A stretch of DNA of 60,000 nt from Apostichopus japonicus (Eukaryota; Echinodermata; Holothuroidea; Aspidochirotida; Stichopodidae): assembly GCF_037975245.1 (NCBI RefSeq), contig NC_092581.1, forward strand, positions 2,802,001 to 2,862,000. Direction: 5' to 3'. This document shows positions 1 to 12,947 of the stretch, in pieces. A program made the position numbers and the translations under genes. Within the stretch, counting starts at the first letter, position 1. Each line of letters opens with the position of its first letter. The notes under the pieces were generated by a model. That model was not told the DNA's origin, did not search any database, and saw only the letters and a list, made by a program, of their open reading frames with translations.

Positions 1-3000
1 AAAGAGTTTTAGTGGATCTCACAATAAAACTTCAACTTTGGCTTCAAGGGCTTTTGAAGTTTTTAATGTCGTATTTCAAGATATAAAAGAGTGTTAGTGG
101 ATCTCACAATAAAACCTAAAGAGTAGGCCATGTTTGAATTCTGCAAATCTTGCAAACACTTTCACTCCAGCAAGTTGTAGTTGGATCCATGAAATGGCTA
201 TAATTGAAGTTTCCCTTCTCAAAGAATTTACAAACTGTCATATAGCCATATTGTTATATAATTTCATTCATTCACCATTTTGTTTTTTCATCTTTTGTAA
301 GGCAATTCATTGAAGTCAACACCGATGAAGTTCTTTTGAAATTCCTAAAGGTCAGGACTAGATTAGAAAGTTAGAAATAAAAATATGTAATTTGATTCAC
401 CAACACTCTTGTAAGTAATTCATCAAAATATTCCCATGAGAGTATTGCCAAGTACAGACTAAGCTCACCGTATGCTACTTTAAGGGTACCTGGAGTTGAG
501 TGATCAATTCCTTATTATTGTGGCAGCAGAAAGAGCTCTGGAGAACATCAGATTCGGTTAGTCCCAATCGTATTATCGGCCTCGAGATATCCGCACAGAT
601 TTTGTTAAAGCAGTTTGCATGGGTTGTCATTCTAAAAACCGTGCGACTGGAACGTGGCATCAATGCCACCAGCTTGTAATTCTAATACTCCTCAGTTCTG
701 CCGTGTAATCAGTGCATCTTGCCATGTGAACTTTTTGATGCTTTTTATTTGTCACACAAAGTGAACAGTCAGCTGGACTGTAAAGCTTAGACTTTATCAC
801 ATAATTACATGATTATCATAACAACTTGTGCCTTGACTCTTATATGCAAAATAGTAGTACCTTTGTGGTGAAAGTGTGATATATATCAAATGTTAAAGGC
901 AGGTACTCGAGTTGACATTGGTTCCTTTTTCGATGCTACCTTCGGTGCGAAAGTAACCTCGACTAGTCAAGTTTCTTATCAAACAATGAAATAAAAATTT
1001 TGTGAGTAACATATCCAATTGATAAATTTAGAATTTTGCTTTTTAGATTTGGTAAAAAAAGGTGTACAAGCAACAAGATGTTGATGTTCAAATCTTTACT
1101 TAGTAGTTGTTCAACTGATTTATACCTTCATTTTGGTGAGAAAAATGTTAGGAGCATTTCAAACATATAGTTTGAATTGTTTGACTATGTTTCTGGAGAG
1201 AAAGCTGACAAAGTAGACTAATCTGTCTGAACATTTCTTGGGATGCCGATGGAACAACCTTTTGTTTTAAATTTTGGAATCGAGTCTTTGCGTGGTATTA
1301 AGAAACATTATACAACAAATACATTCTCCTTTGCCTTAAAAGGTGTTTGTCTCCTCAGCATTTTCCCTTTGAAATCTAAGCCATTGGCACGCACGTGTTT
1401 CATACACGAAATAATTCTGTTTAATTCGGTTTTCCAGACAGACAAACACTTAAGATTTTTTTCTTCTTCAAAATTTGTAAGTGGATGCATTGGAGGCTTG
1501 AAAAGATTTTAGGTTGAAAGTATAGGGATTACAATTTTTGCCAGTGATATCAATTTAACAGGTCTTGGTTAACGTTCAACATTAATGTGAAAATTAATTC
1601 ATCTTAAACAGTTAAAACATTACTCCAATAAAAAAAAGAGGGAATACTAGACTTTCAGAAATCACAACAGTGTCTACTATGGGCTTGTATGTGTTAGTAA
1701 TTAACAATAACTGAATCATAAATAAAATATGAAAAATAGGTAATCTGAAGTAAGTTAGCTGTTTATGGCATACTGTACGGAAAATCCTATGCAAAAACAA
1801 TAAAATTGTTACAGAAATTCAATTACAGATTTTTCCCCTTTTTTTTGGCCAAACCTGGGCATTACTGCTTTCAAAGTTTTTCTAATAAATAATAAGTTTA
1901 ATCAACCTCAAAATTGCTATTCAAACTGTAAATGCTAAGTTATTCCATGTTTTCATGGACACAGTTGATTTCATGTAAAAATCAGTGTTACTGGTACCCC
2001 TGGTTAGTTAGGTTTCTTGTGTAAATAAGTTTTTGTAACAGTCTTTAAAGGTCCATATGGCATTAATCTGGAATTTTTGTGCATTCCATTCTCAACTTAC
2101 ATTCTTTTACATATCAGCAACTTGAGATGGTTGAAGGAGAGATCACTGTGATAGAATTGTTAATCAGCGAAACCTAAATAATGAGTAATTAACTTTTTCG
2201 TAAAAATTAACAATTTTTGCCAAAACAATTATGCATGGACACAACACCCTTTCTTTTTCATATTTGATAATCAACCAATCAAGTCCTCTCTATGATCACA
2301 TGACATCAGACAGTAGCAAAGTGCCTGTTTTGCTCATTTTGTACAAACATTGATGTACTAGGCCTATACTACTAGATGTAACTGAGCCAAGCATTTAAGC
2401 AATTCCCTTAACACTCAACGATAACAGCCAATCAAAACCTACAAAAAGAACACATACAAACATTCATTACGCGTATTGAAGCTTTTGTTAACACGAACGA
2501 GCTAGCTAGCCTAACACTTAATGCATGAAATGCATATACGTAATAGAGAGACCGTTCACAGGTGTGGCTTATCGTTAAACATCTTGCCGTTTGACAAATT
2601 TGCATAGCATTTTGCTATATAAAGCCATACCAGATAAATAATTTATTGCACAGTGTTTGCTTCATGCAAGTACTTTCAACCTTCTTGAACCCTTCTCACC
2701 CAAACTGCTGCAATGAGTTGATAATTGTGCTATCGAGAGAAAATTTGATGCATTCAAATTTCAAAACTGCTACATCACTAAATTCGAACACTGAATTATT
2801 TCCTGCATCTTATGCCCAATTCTTTAGATGCAAAAGCAGGTTTAATACCATATTCCGAAGCTACATAAATTAGAATATATGAAAGTGTTTCAATTTGTAA
2901 ACCTAGACTAAGTGTTACTACTGTATGTTGATTTTTTATGGCAGTTTTAAACATCTGTTTTGAGGTTAATTAAAGAAACAAACTGTATTTAGTTTGACCT

Positions 3001-3891
3001 CCGTGTATTTTGAACAATGTAAGAGAATTGCTGTTGAAACAACTGCTGCTGCTTTAAAGCAAAAAATAAGAGCAAAATTGCATTTATTGGCAAAAATGTC
3101 TTCACCTTGACTAATTTTAAGCGTGTCATGGAAACGCCTACGAGGCAAATGTTTCAGTTTTAAGCCACAATTAAGGCCGTGCAGGATCTTCAAATTACCG
3201 GCAGAATTTAATCTACGGGAATAAATGCGCCACAAAATAGGTTACCCAATTTTTTTCCCCCTCTTTTAATTCCCCCCAGGCCAGCTTTGAAGACAGTACA
3301 TGAAAATTTGCTATTCCAAAAATACCCCTAAACTTTTGTTAGTGTTTTCTGGGGAAGGATTTTCTATAAATGGTAAAAAGATTTAAAATCTTTGAGGTGG
3401 ATATAACCATTATGATTTAATATATACAATTTTTTTTCTGAGAGATGATAAACTGAAGGATGCTCTAAATTTTAATAAGTGGTTTCTTTGAGCATGGAAG
3501 TAAGATAATTGCCCTTGTAATGAGCTTTATACAAGATGGAAAAGTAGTCACCCCATCGTGGGAAAGGAAAAAAGGTCACGAAAATATGAAATCGTATGGG
3601 TTTTTTGGTCAGTTATTTGTCATTTTTTCCCCTTCCACATCGGTTAATAATTCTATAAGGATGAAGTCAGCAGTGATAAATCCCAGAAATATTTTAGAAC
3701 TTTTTAACTAATTAAATTTAGTATACCACTGTCGTGGCATTTTTTTTAGTGTGTTACGTATATATGCTATTGACAAATTCCAAATTTGTTTATAAGCAGC
3801 AGGCCTCATATTTACTGTAATTTGCAAAAATGATGGTTATTGAACCATAGCCTCATATTTTTTTGTTGATGTTTTTCCTTGTCTTCTTCAG
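1..3891 (+). other. GOPC: Upstream GOPC intron (3' part), AT-rich noncoding
   Basis: This stretch ends in a polypyrimidine tract and AG directly before the exon at 3892, so it is read as the 3' part of an intron whose start lies outside the window. It has no reading frame longer than about 90 codons and no recognisable domain. A partial direct repeat sits at its left edge: the phrase gtggatctcacaataaaac occurs near 11-29 and again near 94-112, about 85 bp apart, which suggests a tandem repeat entering from outside the window. Otherwise I see only AT-rich sequence with short A/T runs. Confidence 0.6.
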
Positions 3892-4056
3892 GCCCAGTTG
3901 CTTGATCTGAGAGAAGAACTATGCGAGGTACAAGCAAATAAATCCATCCTTGAGAAAGAGCTTCACAATCAACTCTTGCAGTTCCATGCCGTCCAACTTC
4001 AACTCCATGCCAAGACTGGACAGACAGTGGAATCAGATGCTATCAAAAAGAAATTG
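3892..4056 (+). CDS. GOPC: GOPC exon, N-terminal coiled-coil segment
   Basis: GOPC (PIST/CAL) is a peripheral Golgi/TGN protein with coiled coils that bind Rab6-type GTPases and golgins and a PDZ domain that sorts membrane cargo. This exon is 165 nt (55 codons, phase 0 on both sides), preceded by a polypyrimidine tract ending in ttcttcag and followed by the donor gtaggt. It encodes a heptad-rich coiled coil. The stretches [20 protein letters not shown] and [14 protein letters not shown] are close to the vertebrate GOPC coiled coil as I remember it. The next exon recognised lies about 33 kb downstream. The call rests on this exon together with the three later ones, which match successive parts of the same protein in order and in phase. 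Confidence 0.9.
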
Positions 4057-6050
4057 GTAGGTGTTTTTTTCTTGTGTGCCTACTGTAGTTCGACGGTCCG
4101 CAAACTGCAGTTTGGAGTGCGACCCAAAAGTAGACTGTGAAAATGTTTTGGGAGTGTCCCAGGGTTTTTTCCGTACATGTTAGAATATTCGTTCACATTT
4201 GGGGGGGGTTTTGCGGAAAGTTTATCATTTGTTACATCAAGTCCATAGTACCAAGCTAACTTTGATGCATTCTGAGCATGGATTCTGAGGGGTTGGTGGT
4301 GGCTCAATGTTCAAGGAATGACATGGGCCATGGGCCTAAAAGTTTGCGTGCTGCTGGCCTCAGCACGACCCTGCATTTTAACAGAACCGTGGCATGAAAA
4401 TCTCCGTTCGTCAGTATATTTGTCTGGTGACAACGGTAGCACTCTTGCTGTACAAAGTCCAGGCCGAACTGATAACCGTCAAACCACCTGTCCTGCTTCT
4501 GCGTTCCACCATTTAAGCGCCATCTATCAACAGCAGGATATCCAGGGCTCTGCGCGGTTATGCAAGCCAGGATATGTAGGACATGCTCTATCGTGCCTGG
4601 GTAGTTTACACAACAGGCAGTGCTTGTCTGACTCAGACATAATCTCTTATTGCATGATATTTGATTCAGCCTTGCTGCAGGGGATTTTGCAGCTGCTGCA
4701 GCATTTCCTTATTGAAATGTTCGTCTTAAATCTAGGTGCACCTCTCCTTTCTCATTTCACCCTTTGCAAAGAAAGATCCTATCTTGAGAATTTTCAAGGA
4801 GATTCTTTACAAATCTTAGTCTTCTGCGACACCGAACCTCCATTACACGGTCAATTAAAATGCCTGTCACGAACAAGGCTTTGCTCAGATGAGCGTCTTA
4901 AATCAAGTGAATGTCGTAATTGCCATCGAAGAAGGAAAATGCAGAGAGAGACGTCAGTATGTATGACTAATGATTTAATATTTCTACAAGAATACAAGAA
5001 ATACACTTGTTGACTCTACTTCAAAGCTATATACATTTCAGACTTCTGTAATACAGGCAAAATCTATGCAGGTCTGTTAGTCTTTTCCAGCTATTTTATT
5101 TAAAAAAAATTGGACTTAATGTAGAATTTTTGAAATTAGGTCGTCTCAGAGACTTAGTGTCTTCCCTCATGTTTGGTCATGTATCGCAGAATTTGTTTCT
5201 CATTAGTAATATTGGATTTTTATTGGTTTATTTTGATTTATCTCTGCTTTTCTCCAAATGTATCTCTGACATAAATTGTCTAATATTTGTGGTATGTTAT
5301 CATGGCCAAAACATGTTAATTGTAAAGTCTGTTCAACATGATATCAAGAAAGTAACATACAATGTTTGCTAGGATGTCTCGAGTATCAGCCATTCAAATT
5401 GTGCTTTTTTTCCGGAATTGAACAAAACTTGAAAAACTGAATGATGACAGAGGCTGTGTAAGCTTCCCAGCATTATACTAAACAGTCTACAAAGCTTGCC
5501 TAGAAGTTATTGTGTAAAAAAGACAAATAAAACAGTGAGATCTATGCTAAGCCTAGTCTAGAATTTCAGAATTTTTTAAAACCACTGCATCTGCCAGTTT
5601 GATAATAGTGGAAACACACTTGCTGCTGTTAGGTAACAGAAATTCGAGACACTTCATGTTCACGGAAGACGGATACATTGGATGCGAGTAACCTGAAGAA
5701 AGCGAATTCTTTCATTCCGTCAACCGGTCTGCGAGATTCCTTCTACTCAAGAGGCTGGCTCCTGCGGTATACTGGCGTATAAGTGTGTCAATGACTTGTG
5801 CTACATTCACCCTACTTTTAAAAGTTGAGCTTAAATTGCACATCAACAATTTGGCCAAGTAGACAATATTGCGGATAGAAGCTTCAATAGCCTTCCTGCT
5901 AGAATCTTTGCTTCGAGTTGTCAGGTTTTATATTTCAGTTCAGATTGCAGTACTGTACTCAACCTGTAGAGGCTAAGCATCATCTGTGTTTAGAATCTCA
6001 GGAAAGTGAGGTAAAATAATTTGCTTACACATATTTGCTTCGCCCCTCGA

Positions 6051-6318
6051 TTACCTGTCTCCCCACAACCTTAGCACACGAATAGTAATAATATTCCTGT
6101 TTCCAGTAAAACAAAGATCCTAAGGAACCTTTCCAATCGAATTAAGTCAAATTAGAATCCACACAAAAAATGCACGATGCTGACACTTTGGATGGTAGAA
6201 TGAGAAGGAAGGGCATTGACCGGGTGAGCCGGTCACAGAGGGTGAACAGTGTTAAAGGTTACCATTTCATTCTAGGCACAGTGGAACGAAAGTGCTAAGG
6301 TTGTGGCGAGACAGGTAA
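6051..6318. mobile_element. 268-bp MITE with 27-bp terminal inverted repeats
   Basis: The ends are inverted repeats of 27 bp with one mismatch (6051-6077 and 6292-6318). The left end begins ttacctgtctccccacaa and the right end finishes with gagacaggtaa. There is no coding capacity. The inner part (about 6185-6290, minus sense) matches the sequence after the related terminus at 37254 over roughly 150 bp, so it is one member of a dispersed family. I see no clear target-site duplication. The superfamily is unknown. Confidence 0.7.
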
Positions 6319-8467
6319 GCTTGTCACTCCTAAATATCCGAAACAGTAAGTTTTGGAATTTATAATTTACAACAAAGCTAAATGACTAAACTGTATAACA
6401 AGTTTGGCGGCTTATACAGTAATTTGGCCTTCTCTTAATAAAAGTAGGTTACTTACATAGCCATATATATTAATAGCACTGTGCCTAACCTTTGGGATTT
6501 ACTTGCATGCGATGGTGAGGTAAGTTTGAAAAGGTTTCCTGCTACGGTAGTATTGTCGCCAATAAACTATCAATTCAGGGAACGTTGTTGTTGTTGGTAC
6601 AGTAAGCAACGTCATCGTATTTTGGGAATCTCAGCAAATATGGGAATACTGTTGTATATGCAGGCGTAATGTACATGTGTAATTTAAGAAAGCTACTCTA
6701 TGTACATTACTGGATTGTACTATAAGTTTTCAGGGCATATAATTTAGTGTTTCTTTGTATCTACTCTAGATTTGCCTTTTACCTCTATATACTTTTATAT
6801 ACAGTAACATGCCAATATAAAATTTGACATTCGGCTAACCTGTGGCATCTTTATTCCATGTTTTTCTTAAATACTTCAAGACAGATATATATGTAAATGC
6901 TAGGTTAATCCATCCACAATATGTGATGCTAAAGATACTGTAGATGTTCATGAAACATTGAACATATTTAAGTCTGATCATCTATATAGATTGTAATTTA
7001 CCCCTCTGGTAGGCCACTGATGTAGGAATCAAGATTGATGGTCTCGGTGTGTCTGTAGAATGGTGTCATCAGCCCAGTTTATTGAGTTACCTTTTACATA
7101 TCTTTTGATTGATCACAAAATTTTTATTTGGAGCGTTAAATTTTATGGGGAGACCCAATGTGTCGTCATTACCACATTCAATGATTAATGTCACCAAAAA
7201 TAAAGAACAAAGAATACACAAAAGGAAATGTTAAGTCAAGCAAAAAAGTGATATGAAAATAAAAAGAAGAAAAAACGAAGAAGGTTTGTCTTAAAATGTC
7301 ATCTTACACATGAATAATATTGGTACTGTACTGTACTAAAATGGCCGCCTGAAGTATTTTGTAAAATTTATGTGTACCATTTTTAATCACTGCTAATATT
7401 AAAGACACAGATGGAGCAAAAATTAATTATTTTTAATTACACGAACAAATGCCAGGGAAGGCTGTTCTACTCATGAATTCGATCTCGTTTAGCTGGAAAG
7501 TTAATGAGATATGACCCACACATATACTTTTATATTAAGAAAAATTGATAACCTTTCATATTGAAATAGCACTAATACGCCCAACTAGTGTTATCATTTA
7601 CAAACTTGTGGTATTGTACACTTTTCATTTGGGGAGTGTTCTACTGTAGGTGGTGATGTTGACTGACCAGTGGTAAATGTATATTGAAATGTACTTTGTC
7701 CTAATGGACAACCAGGTCTTTACCGTTTTTGGTTGTCTGAAAACTAACTAACAAAGAATGCCCGATCTGTACACCGTAAGAGAGATGTAGTGAATTTTGG
7801 CCAATAGAAAGACAGCTTTGGATCGACCAGTAAAAATACCGCTTCAGGTGGATCGTACTGTAGGCCTACCGAGCTGTTCCAATATTTCCAAAGGAGTGGA
7901 GGATGGTACCGATTTATCGTTTTACCTACCTATCTGCTGCATTTAGCTACAATGCAACCTGATTATGATGTTAACAAACCTTCAGAAATAGTCGTAAGTG
8001 CTCCAATGGTTCAAATGTTTTATTTTTCATGATAAATTCATTGCATCGAACAGTTTCCAAGTTCACACTCTTAGATTTAGATCTTATCCTTTTTCAACTG
8101 CCAAACAATATTTGATGCTAAAGGTCTACCATTTTCATCCCAAGATGCTTCTTAGGAGTTTGATGAGTACTCATTACATTTCGTACAGTAGTCTCACTGT
8201 ATCTATTGCTCTGCTGGTTGTCATTTACATAATTACAGCAAAAAAAGGGAAAAGGGGAAAAAACAGAATGGCAAAAACAGCATGATCCGTAGATAACGAA
8301 TGATGTATTAATGTAAATGTATAGATCCCCTTAGCTACCTTCACTAAATAACGATGTTCAACCAAGCCTACCCGCCAGAGGCCCAGATGTAGAATTCTCA
8401 TCAATTTCCAACCCCCTATCCAGTTTCCTGCCTCCGACTTAATTCAGGAAACGTTAGCTGGTGAGAG

Positions 8468-8811
8468 TTATGCTGTTCTGCTCATCTCAAAGAAGGCGAT
8501 CATCTCGCGAGCATTCGCCTTCAGCCTCAAGGTTTTTTCGGAGTCTTCTTTGATGCGATAACTTTTAAGACGTTTCCATCGCAGAACTTTGCAGGGGCAC
8601 AGCGGACGGCGAACAGAGCAAGGTTACTACCTGTCAAATATTCGTTGAAAACATGCATAATCGGTTGGCTCTTCTCTTGGGTGTTGAAGTCGTAGGTGCT
8701 CCCTTTCTATCTCGTTGGGACGGCCACTCTGCCGTGAACATGTCGAAAGAATTTGTCGAACAGCGTGTCGTCGTTGTCTTGTCTGCCTATGCTGTCAAAG
8801 CTTCGCGATAC
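8468..8811 (-). pseudogene. Decayed reading frame of unknown origin
   Basis: Read on the minus strand from 8811, this GC-richer patch gives a protein-like frame of about 95 codons broken by a single TAG. It includes FDSIGRQDNDDTLFDKFFRH early on and, after the stop, KSQPIMHVFNEYLTGSNLAL. It then needs one frame shift at an A-run (around 8535-8540) to continue through LKANAREMIAFFEMSRTA to a stop at 8468-8470. Balanced composition and few stops set it apart from the surrounding intron. I do not recognise the family. It could be a processed pseudogene, a transposon ORF remnant, or chance. Confidence 0.35.
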
Positions 8812-10206
8812 AGTATGGTACAGGTACTGTGATAACACAGTCTATACTAAACGAACAACTTAACAGCTCTAAGGAATAATTTACAGAGTTCTTAATATTT
8901 GGTTACAGTTTTGAGGTGCTGAATTTATGTTTTGAAAATCGTACACTACTGAAATATCCACTGAGTGCTTACTGTAGACTTTGCTTCTGTGCGTACACAT
9001 ATTCCTGCTGTATTCGTCTGCATAAATTTGTTTGCTGTAGGTAGCATTTTTGCATCGTAAATCACTTTGAAGCAGGACTTTTGAAACAAAATGATTTCCT
9101 GTTACATCTGCTTAAATTTGAAATCAGTTTCGTGAGGAGTTGCATTGGTAAAAGTGATTTTAAAAATCCAACCACAGTCAGGGCAAATATGTCGGGAGCG
9201 TGTGGCAAGAAATTTCCCCAAAATTTACCAACTGAATCGTACATTACTGTAGTTGATAACTACGTGTTCCTTTATCAATCCCTCATATCCTGAGCGGATC
9301 TTCCACGAATTAAAAAGTGATTCAGTCATGAATCCTCTGGCAATTAAGTCGAACATTAAGTCCTTCTTCTCTCTTAAGATTTAAGATTTCACGTTGTGCA
9401 TGTGCAGTCGAATTCAACCAAAATAGGCTTTCAGTCGGGAGATTGATGGAGTTTCTAAACAAACGAAAAGGTTGTTCATGTTAATTAAGAAGATTTCTCT
9501 GATACGGCGGCTGCATCGAGAAACTATAAACAAGAAAAGAATCTGAAGAATAAGAAGAAAACAACTAAAAAAAAACTGAAAAAGGGAGAAAAATGAACCA
9601 TGTAAAGGGGAAACTTGTGCATGCTGATAATATGCTTGTAATACTCTATAGAGTACTGTGAGAATTGCTCACAATGCATGAAATACAAATTTCATGGATA
9701 CATTTCATGGATACATGTACTCCCGTATACCCCTCTGCATACATGTGTAGGATGGATTTATATTTTACCGACAGTTTGCTGTACACAGAGCAGGATGTCT
9801 ACAGTAGGCGGGGGAGAGTTTGTTATGAATATTGCAATAATTGAGAAATTATAGATTTGTATTGTCAGCTGCGGTCTCTCGAGTCTCTCGTACGATTGAA
9901 GGGTTGGAGAGGGAATTCTGTGGTCGTTAGGGTCTCTGTTGATATAAGAGCGTAGAAAATGGCTACCTGCGAGGACATGCTCTGGTCCAAAGTTCATCCT
10001 GTTGTTTTTTTATTCGATCAGGGTAGAGCATTTTTCTTTTTTTGAGGCAATTTTGGTTCAGGTGCAAAAAACTAATGATATTAGTTGTTAGAACTTGCAT
10101 TTGTCACTTACCAGGTGGGTTTTGCACTTTGCACATTGCACATTGTAGGATGAACAAGGTAGGACATTTCAGAAGTGGCATACACAGTTCTTTTTCAGAT
10201 CAATAG

Positions 10207-10842
10207 CATGCAAGCACTGTTTTATTGAAATACCATTTTAGACAGAAATAAGTCTGCATGTAACAAACAACCACTGTAGTATTGAAATACCATTTTAGAC
10301 CGAAATAAGTCTGCATGTAACAAACAACCACTGTAGTATTGAAATACCATTTTAGACAGAAATAAGTCTGCCTGTAACAAACAAGCACTGTAGTATTGAA
10401 ATACCATTTTAGACAGAAATAAGTCTGCGTGTAACAAACAAGCACTGTAGTATTGAAATACCATTTTAGACAGAAATAAGTCTGCATGTAACAAACAAGC
10501 ACTGTAGTATTGAAATACCATTTTAGACAGAAATAAGTCTGCGTGTAACAAACAAGCACTGTAGTATTGAAATACCATTTTAGACAGAAATAAGTCTGCG
10601 TGTAACAAACAAGCACTGTAGTATTGAAATACCATTTTAGACAGAAATAAGTCTGCGTGTAACAAACAAGCACTGTAGTATTGAAATACCATTTTAGACA
10701 GAAATAAGTCTGCGTGTAACAAACAAGCACTGTAGTATTGAAATACCATTTTAGACAGAAAAAAGTCTGCGTGTAACAAACAAGCACTGTAGTATTGAAG
10801 TATATACCATTTTAGACAGAAATAAGTCTGCGTGTAACAAAA
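10207..10842. repeat. 57-bp minisatellite, 11 copies
   Basis: Eleven head-to-tail copies of a 57-bp unit contain the constant phrase taccattttagacagaaat and differ at only a few positions. The copy at the right end carries a 3-bp insertion. Because 57 is a multiple of three, several frames stay open for about 200 codons on the minus strand. Those are artefacts of the period. There is no unique spacer between copies. Confidence 0.95.
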
Positions 10843-10883
10843 ATTGCCGCTCGGTGTCATAAAGTAATGTCACATAAACTTGA

Positions 10884-10925
10884 CTTTCTCTCTCACCTGT
10901 ACCCTCACAACTACTGCACTCTTGC
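10884..10925. repeat. Degenerate copy of the MITE terminus
   Basis: The sequence ctctcacctgtaccctcaca followed by an actgcactc segment is a diverged version of the terminus at 6051 (ttacctgtctccccacaa then ccttagcac). No opposite end was found nearby. Confidence 0.4.
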
Positions 10926-11314
10926 TGTAAGATGTCTAGAGTTAAATTTCCATGTTTTGTACACTTCATGATTGATAGTGATTACAGTAGTACTTACGCA
11001 AAAGCTTAGAACTTTCACAAATTGCGTTAATGGAATTGTGAGGTTTTTCACAAAATAAATGTTCATTTTGGTGAAATATTCTCCGAGAGTGCTTTCACCC
11101 ACATGTTGTCAAGTTCTTAAATGCACTCAGATCTACCTAATTAACTTCACTTCTCTCTTTATACTCATCTCCAGTCTGCTTAAATGCACGTTCCCCATGA
11201 TCTACGTAACTTACTATATACTTAGTAATGCCTTAGCAACTGCTATCAATATGTTTGTGTCAATAGTACATTGTAGTACTATAGTACAGTACTTACTGAA
11301 TTTATTTTGCTGCC

Positions 11315-11352
11315 TCACTGACCTCTCTCCTCACAACCTTAGCACTCCTGTT
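11315..11352. repeat. Solo MITE terminus
   Basis: The stretch reads cctctctcctcacaacctta and then gcactcc, close to the MITE terminus at 6051 with a few changes in the first ten bases. No paired inverted end was identified. Confidence 0.5.
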
Positions 11353-11963
11353 ATCTGAATTTGAGGACCAGAGCCTGTACAAATAACCAAGTTTAACATA
11401 ATTCCCTCCTCAAAGTATGCAGCTACAGTTCTTTGCTCAAGTAGAGCCTCTGTGGATCTGGTTTCTATTTGATCTATTTCTTGCGCCCCCCCCCACCCCT
11501 CATCTCTCTCTCTGGATGAATGACAAAATATTTTGAATAACTCCTCATTACCAGGGAGAGCAGCACTTTGAAATTCATCCAAGTTTCTGATATGTGTGAA
11601 ATTTTCTTTAGTGCACACTGGCAGATCTGCTAACACGTACTTTGTGTTGGTACTGAGCTGTGGTAATTTTTATGAGTATCAACATTTTACAAGAAAGTAC
11701 CTGGGCCTCATCTTTAGGGGTAACCCGCAAATTTGAGCCAAAATATGCAGTCCTGCATTGCTAGAAATTAAATTGAGTCAGCTGTTCATGGATGGTTCTA
11801 AGGTCTAATCACGTATGCGCATTGTTCATTATATGTACCTGGATTTAGTTTGTCAGTGGACTCTTAAACTAGTGTACTTTACAGTTCTGTACACTGTACA
11901 TCCTCCTGATTGTTTGTCAAACTGTGCGTGACCCAGAAGACATTGAAATGTATCAGATCCTTG

Positions 11964-12036
11964 TTCATTTCTAATTCAGAGATCATAGTTCATTTGTAAT
12001 TCAGAGATCCTACTGCATTTATAACTCAGATCATCC
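11964..12036. repeat. 25-bp tandem repeat, about 3 copies
   Basis: Three adjacent diverged copies of a 25-bp unit (for example ttcatttctaattcagagat) begin at 11964, 11989 and 12014. No other function is visible. Confidence 0.7.
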
Positions 12037-12309
12037 TCTGCGCAGAATAGTTCACAGACTTATTCAAATTAAAATGTATTCATAAAACCTTTGTTCTATC
12101 CTCCAGGAAGTAAGTTCTGTCAACATTCATGTCAACCCGGCTACATTAATCGTCTCTAAAGCTCTTTAATTGCTGATGGGTTTCATGAATTTGGAAGTGA
12201 AGTAGTTTTTGTGGGAAAAAAAGGGCATGCATGCCTTCCACAAAAACTTAATATTCAGTTAAACGTCAGTGTGACAGTGAATAAGGAGGACTGACTATAT
12301 ACAATTTAT

Positions 12310-12460
12310 TACTCTCCTCTCTTACCTGTATCCACTCTACTTATGCACTTTCCTCTTCTACCTAACCATCTAAACTTGGCATTAACCTTTAAGCACTGCA
12401 CCCTCTTTATACATCCCATGTTCCTCACACTCCCTATTCCTTCAGAATCTTTCACTATGA
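12310..12460. repeat. Diverged MITE-family copy
   Basis: It starts with a terminus-like ctcttacctgtatccactct and continues with an inner segment containing ggcattaacctttaagcact. That resembles the interior of the copy at 37254 (gtaaccttttaacactgcac). No right terminus was seen. Confidence 0.45.
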
Positions 12461-12509
12461 AGCAACCTACGTGTACTATACAACACAGGGAATAATTTAT
12501 CCGGTATCA

Positions 12510-12850
12510 CATTGCAAACTGCTATGCAAAATGGGCCAATTGCTATACAATTGCAAAAACGTATATATAGTAGTTTTTGTACACAGAAACCATTGTACAT
12601 GAGACCAAATTCAGAGCCCTCAAAACTGCTATGCAAAATGGACCAATTGCTATACAATTGCAAAGACGTATAGTAGTTTTTGAACACAGAAACCATTGTA
12701 CATGAGACCAAATTCAGAGCCCTCAAAACTGCTATGCAAAATGGACCAATTGCTATACAATTGCAAAGACGTATAGTTTTTGTACACAGAAATCATAGTA
12801 CTGTACATTACAAGGGGCAAAAATTCAGATCCCTCAAAACTGCTCTGTAA
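12510..12850. repeat. About 104-bp tandem repeat, 3 copies
   Basis: Three consecutive copies start at about 12517, 12623 and 12725, with a truncated fourth. Each opens with aaactgctatgcaaaatgg and carries the small palindrome caattgctatacaattg. Copies vary by a few bases and small deletions. Confidence 0.9.
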
Positions 12851-12947
12851 AAGTTGAACACTAAATTATTCCCCTGTAACATGTTTTTTAATCCAATAAA
12901 TAGGCCGTCTGTTACTTTCAGTAACCTATTCAAAGTTACGTTTGTCT

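Noticed and set aside
4318-5013. A 231-codon frame following the first GOPC exon
   Set aside because: No domain, no splice context, and composition like the intron. The minus strand (about 4500-4640) has a faint CxxC...EHVL...C look of a retroelement tail, but it needs a frameshift and is too weak to call.
5632-5766. Possible alternative exon beginning gtaacagaaattcgag after a ctgttag acceptor
   Set aside because: The frame is open for about 45 codons, but the donor is poor and the peptide does not resemble any GOPC segment I know.
10200-10860. Two long minus-strand frames of about 200 codons, or a CRISPR-like array
   Set aside because: The frames come from a 57-bp tandem unit divisible by three. 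There are no unique spacers and the host is an animal.
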